5,800 nucleotides of DNA, from assembly GCA_903970575.1 (NCBI GenBank), contig CAJCJC010000089.1, positions 1 to 5,800 of the forward strand, given 5' to 3'. Both the position numbers and the translations under genes were made by a program. Below, piece after piece: positions 1 to 5,529 of the stretch. The notes under the pieces are model-generated. The model was given only the letters and a program-made list of their open reading frames with translations, was not told where the DNA came from and searched no databases. Source of the stretch: Alphaproteobacteria bacterium. Lineage in GTDB: Bacteria > Pseudomonadota > Alphaproteobacteria > BOG-932 > Roseiterribacteraceae. Position 1 is the stretch's first letter. Each line of letters opens with the position of its first letter.

Positions 1-2
1 AT

Positions 3-971
3 GGGACGCTCGATGGCGTCTATGAACCGAACCCGCCGTCCCCGCTGACACCGCCCCCGCCGCATCGCCTTCCTTTCGCCTTCCATGCCCATCGCGCGCC
101 CACGGTCGCGAAGGGTGACGCCAACCCGCCCAATATCGACGGCGTCTGGATTCTGCCGGCCAACAGCCATAAGCATGATGAGAAATCCTGGCGTCTCATC
201 GTCCGGCAAAAGGGCGCGGACGTGTCTGCGGCGATCCTGCGCATCGACGGCGACACCGGCGCACTGACCGGGCAGTGGCGGGACGGCAAGCTGACGCTCA
301 GCGATTTCACCGGCGATAACGGCCTGGTGCTGGACGTGATCCCCTCCGCCGACGGGGCGCTGACGTTGACCCTGCGCAGCCCGTTCGCCGGCACCGACAC
401 GCTGACAGGCTATCGCCCCGATGACGCCCGGGCCAGGAATGTCGCGGACCCTTCCGATCCGATGACCCATACCGGGGTGAAGGACCCGAACGAGCCTTTC
501 GCCTTCAGTTTCCCGGATATCGACGGTCATTTGGTGTCGAACACCGATCCTCGGTTCAAAGGCAAAGTCTTGATCGTTGCCGTCTCGGGCAGCTGGTGCC
601 CGAACTGCCATGACGAAGCGCCCTTCCTGGAGGAGATGTATCGGGAATACCGCTCGCGGGGTCTGGAAGTCGTGACGCTCGATTTCGAGGAGCGCGAGCA
701 GATGGAGAGTTTGGCGCGGCTGCATGCGTTCATCCGCCGCTATGGCCTGGATTATACCGTCCTGGTCTGCGGCGCGCCGGATCAGCAATCCGCCAAGATT
801 CCTCAGGCGCAAGGGCTGGATTCATGGCCGACCACCTTCTTCATCGGCCGCGACGGCCTGGTCAAGGCCGTCCATACCGGCTTCGCCGCCCCGGCCAGCG
901 GCGTATTCCACGAAAAGCTGCGCCAGGATTTCAAGGCCGAGATCGAGGCGCTGCTCGCGCGGGAAGGGTAA
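3..971 (+). CDS. TlpA-like thioredoxin-fold protein disulfide reductase, 5' end cut off by window
   Basis: The frame is open from base 3 to the TAA at 969-971, giving 322 visible residues, so the true start lies to the left. A GTG at 222 is an internal codon: the reading upstream of it is protein-like (PPNIDGVWILPANSHKHDEK). Two parts are visible. Residues about 45-140 form a beta-rich region (SWRLIVRQKG, GQWRDGKLTLSDF, LTLTLRSPF) like the N-terminal domain of some TlpA-type proteins. Residues about 160-320 form a thioredoxin fold with the redox motif WCPNC (Cys199 and Cys202 of the visible part) and the cis-proline motif SWPTTFF (Pro276). Known of the family: TlpA/ResA proteins reduce disulfides outside the cytoplasm, often for cytochrome c or oxidase assembly. 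Export cannot be judged because the N-terminus is missing, and the substrate is unknown. The fold and active site are clear; the specific role is not. Confidence 0.9.
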   Translation, partial: GTLDGVYEPNPPSPLTPPPPHRLPFAFHAHRAPTVAKGDANPPNIDGVWILPANSHKHDEKSWRLIVRQKGADVSAAILRIDGDTGALTGQWRDGKLTLSDFTGDNGLVLDVIPSADGALTLTLRSPFAGTDTLTGYRPDDARARNVADPSDPMTHTGVKDPNEPFAFSFPDIDGHLVSNTDPRFKGKVLIVAVSGSWCPNCHDEAPFLEEMYREYRSRGLEVVTLDFEEREQMESLARLHAFIRRYGLDYTVLVCGAPDQQSAKIPQAQGLDSWPTTFFIGRDGLVKAVHTGFAAPASGVFHEKLRQDFKAEIEALLAREG

Positions 972-1053
972 CTGCGCGCATCGCGGACAAAACCCGCCGA
1001 CGGCGCGATTTGCACGCATTGCGATGTTAGGTTCGTTCAGCAATCCGGCGGCC

Positions 1054-1060
1054 GGAGAGG
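1054..1060 (+). promoter_or_regulatory. Ribosome binding site that sets the start of the Dabb protein
   Basis: GGAGAGG lies 5 bases before the ATG at 1066. It favours that ATG over the in-frame ATG at 1024, which has no comparable purine stretch before it and would put 14 extra residues ahead of the twin-arginine signal. Confidence 0.6.
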
Positions 1061-1065
1061 TGGAA

Positions 1066-1806
1066 ATGCCCGACAGACGTGAACCAAATCGGCGTGAAGT
1101 CATCGCGCTCGCGGCCTCGGCGGCGGCGATCGGCGGCGTCATGATCCCGCTTGCAGCCTCCGCCGCGACGGACAACACGCGTTTCGCGCGATTGGAAACC
1201 AGGCTGTTCAACTTCAATGACGATATTTCGCCCGAACGCGCCGCAAACATCATCGCGGGTTTCAAAGACAGCGCCAAGGCCGCCGGCGTCGATGGCCTGT
1301 TGGTGGGCCGGAACCTCAGCCCCACGCAATTTCCGACCCGATTCGAGTGGATTTATATGTTCCAGATCGATGACTTCGCTCACCGCGCGAGGACATCGGT
1401 CGATGAACGCTTCCAAAAGGCGCGATTGGAGTTGACGTCGCATTGCCGCGCCGAGGCCCAGTGCGATTTGGACCTTCGGATACCGGTTGGATTCGCCAAG
1501 GCGCCGGGCGTGAAGGTTCGCCATGTCGTCATGTTCAGCTTCAAGCCGGACGCCTCGCCGGAGGCGCGGGAGCGGAACGTCTCCGCCATTCGCGAAATGG
1601 GCAAACTGCCGATGGTCCAAAACTATGTCGTGGAGCCGAACGCGGCGTCAGTCAGCGGCCCGGACCAGATGCAATGGCAAGTGATCGGCGATTACGCCAG
1701 CCTTGCGGACTATCAGGCCTATGCCGACGCGCCTGTTCATCTGGCGATCAAGGAAGACTTCACCACCAACATCTCAAGGGTCGCCTTCTTGGATGTTGAA
1801 GTCTGA
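1066..1806 (+). CDS. Tat-exported protein with two Dabb-like (alpha-beta barrel) domains
   Basis: The protein has 246 residues. Its N-terminus has a twin-arginine pattern (NRREVIAL, Arg9-Arg10), then a hydrophobic stretch to about residue 31 and a likely signal peptidase site after ASA (about 34), so export folded through the Tat pathway is predicted. Residues about 40-140 and 150-244 each read as a ferredoxin-like Dabb module. The second is the clearer one: it opens with RHVVMFSFKPDAS (His153) and contains YASLADYQAYADAPVH, the usual Dabb signature. The first is diverged (RLETRLFNFNDDIS, FEWIYMFQIDDFAHR). Dabb proteins include plant stress-responsive proteins, polyketide cyclases such as olivetolic acid cyclase, and many bacterial proteins of unknown function. 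No catalytic residue can be assigned here. The gene starts 94 bases after the TlpA-like gene on the same strand, so co-transcription is possible. It faces the DUF502 gene tail to tail across 22 bases. Domain call fairly sure, function unknown. Confidence 0.82.
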   Translation: MPDRREPNRREVIALAASAAAIGGVMIPLAASAATDNTRFARLETRLFNFNDDISPERAANIIAGFKDSAKAAGVDGLLVGRNLSPTQFPTRFEWIYMFQIDDFAHRARTSVDERFQKARLELTSHCRAEAQCDLDLRIPVGFAKAPGVKVRHVVMFSFKPDASPEARERNVSAIREMGKLPMVQNYVVEPNAASVSGPDQMQWQVIGDYASLADYQAYADAPVHLAIKEDFTTNISRVAFLDVEV

Positions 1807-1828
1807 TCGGTCGACACGCGCCGGGATT

Positions 1829-2503
1829 TCACACACCCATCCGGACCACGGCCGCGTTCCCGAGCGGCGCGAAGAACCGGAAACTCTCCGGGGCCACGGC
1901 GCCGCCGGAGATGATAAAGGTGAGCGCCTCGTTCACCGTCCAGTCGAGGGGGACCAGCGTGTCGGCCGGAACCAGTTCGACGTAACCTGAACTGGGGTTC
2001 GGCGTGGTCGGCACGTAAACGGCGGCGATCTCGGTTCCGGTCGCGGCGTCGAAAAAGGTGCGGGTGACGAGTCCGACGGCTTTCATGCCGGGCGACGGAA
2101 ACTCGATCAGCACCACGCGCTGATGTCCCTCGGGCTTGGTCTGCACCGTTTGGATCAGCTTGCGCGCGGAGCCGTAGATCGACTGGACCAACGGAATTCG
2201 CGCCATAAGCCGGTCGAACGCGTCGAGCAGCCGCCGCCCGATCACCGCCCGCCCCACGACGCCGATGACCAACAAGCCAATCAGGACGATCAGCACCGCC
2301 ATCGCGTCGATGAACCAGTCGGCGCGGAACAGGGCGGCCAGCATGGGGGAGCTTGGGGCGATCCAGCCCGCCAATATCGATGCGATCGGCCTTCCGAACT
2401 CGATCAGCAGCTCGATGAGGAACGTGATCACCCAGATCGTGAGCCAGATCGGAATGACGATGAAAAGCCCCGCAAGGATATTGCGTTGAAGCTTCGCCAG
2501 CAT
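1829..2503 (-). CDS. DUF502 family integral membrane protein
   Basis: The protein has 224 residues. Two hydrophobic segments (about 10-36 and 66-86) are likely membrane helices; the first carries the family's amphipathic entry (LAGLFIVIPIWLTIWV). The hallmark DUF502 motifs follow: GRRLLDAFDRLMARIPLVQSIY (91-110), RVVLIEFPSPGMKAVGLVT (129-147), VPTTPNPSSGYVELVP (164-179) and ALTFIISGG (193-201). Length and motif order match the family. The family's biochemical function is not established. In bacteria these are predicted inner-membrane proteins with most of the chain outside the bilayer. The ATG at 2501-2503 lies 10 bases after the stop of the GFA gene, with a purine-rich GGGCGG just ahead, so translation is probably coupled. 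It is the last gene of the three-gene minus-strand unit. No strong terminator is visible in the 22 bases before the converging Dabb gene. Confidence 0.92.
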   Translation of the reverse strand: MLAKLQRNILAGLFIVIPIWLTIWVITFLIELLIEFGRPIASILAGWIAPSSPMLAALFRADWFIDAMAVLIVLIGLLVIGVVGRAVIGRRLLDAFDRLMARIPLVQSIYGSARKLIQTVQTKPEGHQRVVLIEFPSPGMKAVGLVTRTFFDAATGTEIAAVYVPTTPNPSSGYVELVPADTLVPLDWTVNEALTFIISGGAVAPESFRFFAPLGNAAVVRMGV

Positions 2504-2513
2504 CCGCCCGCCC

Positions 2514-2975
2514 TCAGCCCTGTTCCTGGCGCCAGGCGGCGATCAGATCGTCGAACGCGGGCGGCGCCTTTTCATAGATCGGGCCGGCCAGATGCTCCCT
2601 GACCCAGGGCTGGGCGCTTTCGACCCAGATATGGCCGGCGGGCTTAAGCCAGCTCGTGTCGTCCAGCGTGCCGGCCTTGAGATTGACGGTCACCGATGCC
2701 TCGCCCGCCTGATGTATCAGCCGCACGCCGCAGACGGGGCAGAACAGGCAGGTGAGGATATTCCCGCTCTCCGCCTTGCGATCCCAGCGCGCGAGCGTTC
2801 CCTTAACCGTAACGCTTTCCCGCGCGACGCGGAGCGTCATGCCAAAGGCGCTGGCGCTTTGTTTCTGACATTGCATGCAATGGCAGGCGATCGCCGTAAG
2901 CGGTTCGGCCGCGATTTCGTACCGCGCGGCGCCGCATTGGCAACCGCCGGTCAACGGCAAGCTTGGGCAAGGCAT
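2514..2975 (-). CDS. GFA family (CENP-V/GFA domain) zinc-binding protein
   Basis: The protein has 153 residues when started at the ATG whose A is base 2975. That ATG overlaps the preceding gene's stop as TGATG. A TTG immediately upstream is possible but less likely. The Mss4-like GFA fold is marked by cysteine groups GGCQCGAARY (Cys12, Cys14), CHCMQCQK (Cys31, Cys33, Cys36) and FCPVCGVRL (Cys79, Cys82), plus the family's C-terminal pattern GHIWVESAQPWV (114-125). An additional Cys76 lies just before the last pair. Known of the family: the founding member Gfa was described as condensing formaldehyde with glutathione to S-hydroxymethylglutathione, but most members are uncharacterised and the catalytic claim should not be transferred. 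The cysteines are expected to hold structural and possibly catalytic zinc. Being coupled to an Old Yellow Enzyme-type reductase suggests work on electrophilic or thiol-reactive small molecules, which is inference. Confidence 0.93.
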   Translation of the reverse strand: MPCPSLPLTGGCQCGAARYEIAAEPLTAIACHCMQCQKQSASAFGMTLRVARESVTVKGTLARWDRKAESGNILTCLFCPVCGVRLIHQAGEASVTVNLKAGTLDDTSWLKPAGHIWVESAQPWVREHLAGPIYEKAPPAFDDLIAAWRQEQG

Positions 2976-4210
2976 CAAGCCGCCGCCGGCATGGCGTTGA
3001 GCGCGGGGTCATTGGGCGCGTCCAGGACGCAGCTGGTGCCGCCGGCCGTGTACATCATGCTGACGCATTCATTGCAACGATTGCAGCCCGCCTTTTCCGC
3101 CTGACCCACGTGAAACTCGTTGACCAGGGCTGGATTGCGGATCAGCGCACGCCCCATCGCCACGCAATCGAACCCGTCCGCCATCGCCTGCGCGACATTG
3201 GCCAGGGATTCGACGCCGCCCAGATAGGCGAGCGGCATGCGCACCGCCGCCCGCACCTTGCGTGAATGCTCCAGAAAATACATCTCGTGGAACTCGGTCC
3301 GGGGTTCCTTCGCCTTCAGGATTCGCATCGCCATTTTCATGAGCCAGCTTTGCGCGCCCTCGACCGCCGCCTTGGGCAGGGGACTGCCGAACATGATCCA
3401 CGGCGATTCGACATTCATGCCGCCAGACAGCACCAGCAGATGCGCCCCCGCCGCCTCCAGCACGCGGGCGACGACCGCCGCGTCCTCGGCCGTGGCCCCG
3501 GTCTTCGTGCCCTCCGTGACGCAAATTTTACAAATAACCGCGAGGTCCTGGCCCACCGCCTCCAGAACTCGCTTCAGCACCATGGCGGGAAAGCGCGCCC
3601 GGTTCTCAGGTCCGCCGCCATACTGGTCGCGGCGCTTGTTGTACATCGGCGACAGGAACTGGCTCAGCAGATAGCCATGGCCCATGTGAATTTCCACCGC
3701 GTCGAACCCGGCTTCGCGCGCCAGCCGGGCGGCGGCGGCGAATTCCTCGGCCACCTGCTCCATATCGGCCTCATTCATGCCGCGCCTGAGGAAACGGCCC
3801 GACAGCGCGCCGACCGCGTTGAACCCGCCGGACGAACTCATCGGACGACCGGACGTCAACTCAGGCAGGAACGTAAACGCGCCCCCATGGGTGATCTGGG
3901 CGCAGATCGCCGCGCCATGGCGATGCACCGCCTCCGTCAACGCCCGCAGATCGGGCAGCGATTGCTCGTTCATCGATACCTGGTCGATGAACGTCCGCCC
4001 GTCAGGGCTAACCGCGCAATACGCGACCGTGGTCATGCCTATGCCGCCCTTGGCGAAGGCCTCATGCCACTTAGCCAGCATCTTGGACGGCACGCCGCCC
4101 TTCGCCATGCCCTCATTCGTCGCGGACTTGATGAACCGGTTGCGCAAGGTCATCGGCCCGACGCGCATCGCCCGGAATGGAGACGGCGCGGAAATGGAAG
4201 ATACCGACAT
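2975..4210 (-). CDS. NADH:flavin oxidoreductase, Old Yellow Enzyme / 2,4-dienoyl-CoA reductase-like, single TIM-barrel domain
   Basis: The protein has 411 residues and should be cytosolic with bound FMN. Visible landmarks are the N-terminal FMN segment (VGPMTLRNRFIKSATNEG, 17-34), AQITHGG (104-110), the active-site stretch VEIHMGHGYLLSQFLSP (172-188, with His175, His178 and Tyr180), NKRRDQYGG (191-199), the phosphate-binding YLGGVES (329-335) and MGRALIRNP (352-360). Near the C-terminus sits a four-cysteine cluster, Cys376, Cys379, Cys382 and Cys394. It resembles the [4Fe-4S] site of 2,4-dienoyl-CoA reductase and trimethylamine dehydrogenase, with spacing x2, x2, x11. The chain ends 17 residues after the last cysteine, so the FAD and NAD(P) domains of those larger enzymes are absent. 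Family members reduce activated C=C bonds of enones and similar compounds; the substrate here is unknown. The start is supported by AGAGGGG 3 bases ahead (core GAGG 5 bases ahead). It is the first gene of the minus-strand unit. Confidence 0.94.
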   Translation of the reverse strand: MSVSSISAPSPFRAMRVGPMTLRNRFIKSATNEGMAKGGVPSKMLAKWHEAFAKGGIGMTTVAYCAVSPDGRTFIDQVSMNEQSLPDLRALTEAVHRHGAAICAQITHGGAFTFLPELTSGRPMSSSGGFNAVGALSGRFLRRGMNEADMEQVAEEFAAAARLAREAGFDAVEIHMGHGYLLSQFLSPMYNKRRDQYGGGPENRARFPAMVLKRVLEAVGQDLAVICKICVTEGTKTGATAEDAAVVARVLEAAGAHLLVLSGGMNVESPWIMFGSPLPKAAVEGAQSWLMKMAMRILKAKEPRTEFHEMYFLEHSRKVRAAVRMPLAYLGGVESLANVAQAMADGFDCVAMGRALIRNPALVNEFHVGQAEKAGCNRCNECVSMMYTAGGTSCVLDAPNDPALNAMPAAA

Positions 4211-4291
4211 ATTCCCCTCTGAGTAGCCTTGGGCGGAAGTCTAGCACGTGGTTTCCGTCGCGCCGAGACGGATGCGTTTCGCCTCAACGGT

Positions 4292-4332
4292 AAACTTGAA
4301 AACTTGTCTATTTTGTCTATTTTGTCTATTTT
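4292..4332 (+). repeat. Tandem direct repeats upstream of the toxin-antitoxin genes
   Basis: Three perfect adjacent copies of the 9-mer GTCTATTTT occupy 4306-4314, 4315-4323 and 4324-4332. They are preceded directly by two near-copies of an 8-bp unit, AAACTTGA (4292-4299) and AAACTTG (4300-4306). The stretch is very AT-rich against the local background and ends 11 bases before the antitoxin ATG. It could be an autoregulatory operator read by the antitoxin, a simple-sequence tract prone to slippage, or both. Confidence 0.9.
4296..4332 (+). promoter_or_regulatory. Probable promoter of the toxin-antitoxin operon, lying within the repeats
   Basis: Two sigma70-like pairings fit. One is TTGAAA (4296-4301), 16 bases, TATTTT (4318-4323). 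The other is TTGTCT (4304-4309), 17 bases, TATTTT (4327-4332). The first would start transcription near 4330 and keep the ribosome site AGAGGC (4333-4338) in the message. The second would start close to the ATG and give an almost leaderless transcript. Each 9-bp copy supplies one TATTTT. This is pattern matching only; no start site is known. Confidence 0.4.
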
Positions 4333-4343
4333 AGAGGCATACC

Positions 4344-4589
4344 ATGCGCTACGTATCTGCCACTGAGGCAAAGCAGAATCTGGCGACGCTGCTGGACGCG
4401 GCCCAACGTGAGCCGATTGTCATACGTCGGCAAAAGCGTGAAATCGCTGTCGTGCTTCCGCCGGGCGAGTACGAACGCTTGCGCGCGGCCAATGTCGCGG
4501 ATTTTCAGCGCTTCTGCGATAGCGTTGCCGAGAACGCCGCCGCTCGCGGCATGACCGAAGAAACGCTGAGCGAAATTCTTGGCGTTTAG
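4344..4589 (+). CDS. Phd/YefM-family antitoxin of a type II toxin-antitoxin system
   Basis: The protein has 81 residues, the usual size for the family. The N-terminal half has the Phd/YefM DNA-binding pattern: MRYVSATEAKQNLATLLDAA (1-20), then EPIVIRRQKREIAVVLPPGEYERL (23-46), the beta-hairpin and helix that dimerise and bind operator DNA. The C-terminal part (about 50-81, ending TEETLSEILGV) is charged and would wrap the toxin. AGAGGC at 4333-4338 lies 5 bases before the ATG. Its stop overlaps the PIN toxin start by 11 bases, the standard order of antitoxin before toxin. Members of this family usually repress their own promoter together with the toxin, so the repeats just upstream are candidate operators (inference). 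GC is lower than in the neighbouring oxidoreductase gene. Confidence 0.93.
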   Translation: MRYVSATEAKQNLATLLDAAQREPIVIRRQKREIAVVLPPGEYERLRAANVADFQRFCDSVAENAAARGMTEETLSEILGV

Positions 4590-4986
4590 GCGCATCGTCC
4601 TCGATACGAACGCGATCGTAAGCAGGCTTCTGGCCCCGCGATCCTTGCCGGCCCAGGCTGTGCAGCATGCTTTGGCTAACGATCGCGTGATTGCCTCCGA
4701 GGCGACATTGATGGCGTTGGCGGAGGTTCTGGGCCGCTCCAAATTCGATCCTTATCTCACGCTCGGCGAACTGCAGGAATTCTTGCGTCTGTTCGACCGC
4801 GTTGCCGAGCGTGTCGAAGTTGTACGAGTCATAAATGCCTACCGCGACCCAGGGGACGACAAATTCCTCGAATTGGCCGTCGATGGGTCGGCGGAGATCA
4901 TTGTAACCGGGGACCGTGACCTCCTGGCGCTCGATCCATTCCGGGGCGTTTCGATCGTCACGCCAGCACGTTTCCCTAAAACCTAG
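4579..4986 (+). CDS. PIN-domain toxin, putative TA system toxin component (COG1569-like)
   Basis: The protein has 135 residues. The PIN nuclease fold is marked by four acidic positions in order: Asp9 in RIVLDTNAIVS, Glu49 in ALAEVLGRSKF, Asp93/Asp94 in RDPGDDKFLELA, and Asp112/Asp114 in IIVTGDRDLLAL. These residues bind the Mg/Mn ions of a single-strand RNA endonuclease in characterised family members. The DPGDDKFLELA and VTGDRDLL wording is typical of the COG1569 subgroup. The start must be the TTG at 4579: an in-frame TGA lies at 4567-4569 and no other start codon occurs before the first beta strand. There is no strong ribosome site, so translation is probably coupled to the antitoxin, which would keep toxin levels below antitoxin. 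No acidic residue looks lost, so the toxin appears intact. The RNA target is unknown. Confidence 0.92.
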   Translation: MAFRRIVLDTNAIVSRLLAPRSLPAQAVQHALANDRVIASEATLMALAEVLGRSKFDPYLTLGELQEFLRLFDRVAERVEVVRVINAYRDPGDDKFLELAVDGSAEIIVTGDRDLLALDPFRGVSIVTPARFPKT

Positions 4987-5085
4987 AATTTTGTGCGCTT
5001 GTCCTGGAGCGCTATCGGTGAATATCGATGGGTGAGATCATGGAACACGGAGCCATGGCATGAGGATTGCAAACCCCGGATCATG

Positions 5086-5526
5086 ATGGCGACGCTGACT
5101 TCAATACCACGCTCCGTCCTTATCTATGGCCTTCTTGGCCTAATTCCTTTTCTGGCGCCCCCTGTCGCGGGCGTGATCTTCCCTGAGGCCAGGGCCATCG
5201 CGGCGACCGCGCTTGGGGTCTACGCCGCCCTGATCCTCTCGTTCCTCGGCGGCGCGCGTTGGGGGTTGGCGATCGCGCGGCCGGCGCCGAAGGCCTCGGT
5301 CGTCACGCTCGCCATGGCGTCCAGCCTCGCGGCCTGGGCGTTGCTGCTCTGGCCAGAGGGCTGGGAACGGGCGCGCCTGCTGGGCCTAGCCGTAGCGCTC
5401 GGGCTTCACTGGGTTTGGGATATGAGAGGTCAGGGGCTGCCCGTCTGGTACCCGACCTTGCGGACCGTGCTTACCATCGGCGCGGTGATCGGCCTTATCG
5501 CCGGAGCGGCCGTTCTGACGCCGTAA
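5086..5526 (+). CDS. DUF3429 family small membrane protein
   Basis: About 146 residues with four or five hydrophobic segments. The DUF3429 pattern is clear: an opening IPRSVLIYGLLGLIPFLAPP, then AALILSFLGGARWGLA, a further helix (ASSLAAWALLLWP), ALGLHWVWDMRG, and a last helix (TVLTIGAVIGLIAGAAVL). Function is not known; it is predicted to lie in the inner membrane. The start is uncertain. ATG codons occur at 5083 and 5086; a weak GGA (5078-5080) fits 5086 better. A GTG at 4993 is in frame but would add about 31 hydrophilic residues (RWVRSWNTEPWHEDCKPR) unlike the start of a DUF3429 protein. It lies about 100 bases after the PIN toxin on the same strand and meets the EVE gene tail to tail with only 3 bases between. 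Confidence 0.87.
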   Translation: MATLTSIPRSVLIYGLLGLIPFLAPPVAGVIFPEARAIAATALGVYAALILSFLGGARWGLAIARPAPKASVVTLAMASSLAAWALLLWPEGWERARLLGLAVALGLHWVWDMRGQGLPVWYPTLRTVLTIGAVIGLIAGAAVLTP

Positions 5527-5529
5527 ATC

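Noticed and set aside
980..1009. Possible hairpin ATCGCG / CGCGAT after the TlpA-like gene
   Set aside because: The stem is 6 bp with an 18-base loop and no following T-tract; too weak to call a terminator.
1027..1620. Minus-strand open frame opposite the Dabb gene
   Set aside because: Shadow frame: Arg-rich low-information sequence, while the opposite strand has a Tat signal, a good ribosome site and a Dabb domain.
3266..4222. Long plus-strand open frame of 318 codons opposite the oxidoreductase
   Set aside because: It is antisense to a clearly conserved FMN enzyme. Its Arg/His/Gln-rich reading is typical of a GC-rich shadow frame, with no recognisable domain.
4238..4250. Possible minus-strand -10 (TAGACT) with an adjacent CACGTG palindrome upstream of the oxidoreductase
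   Set aside because: No convincing -35 lies at the right distance, and a 6-bp palindrome alone is not evidence of an operator.
4150..4371. Minus-strand open frame with a KIDKIDKID repeat
   Set aside because: It is the translation of the 9-bp DNA repeat read in antisense, overlapping the start of the oxidoreductase gene; the rest has no protein family character.
4995..5012. GCGCT / AGCGC inverted repeat after the PIN toxin
   Set aside because: Only a 5-bp stem and no U-rich tail; expected by chance in GC-rich DNA.
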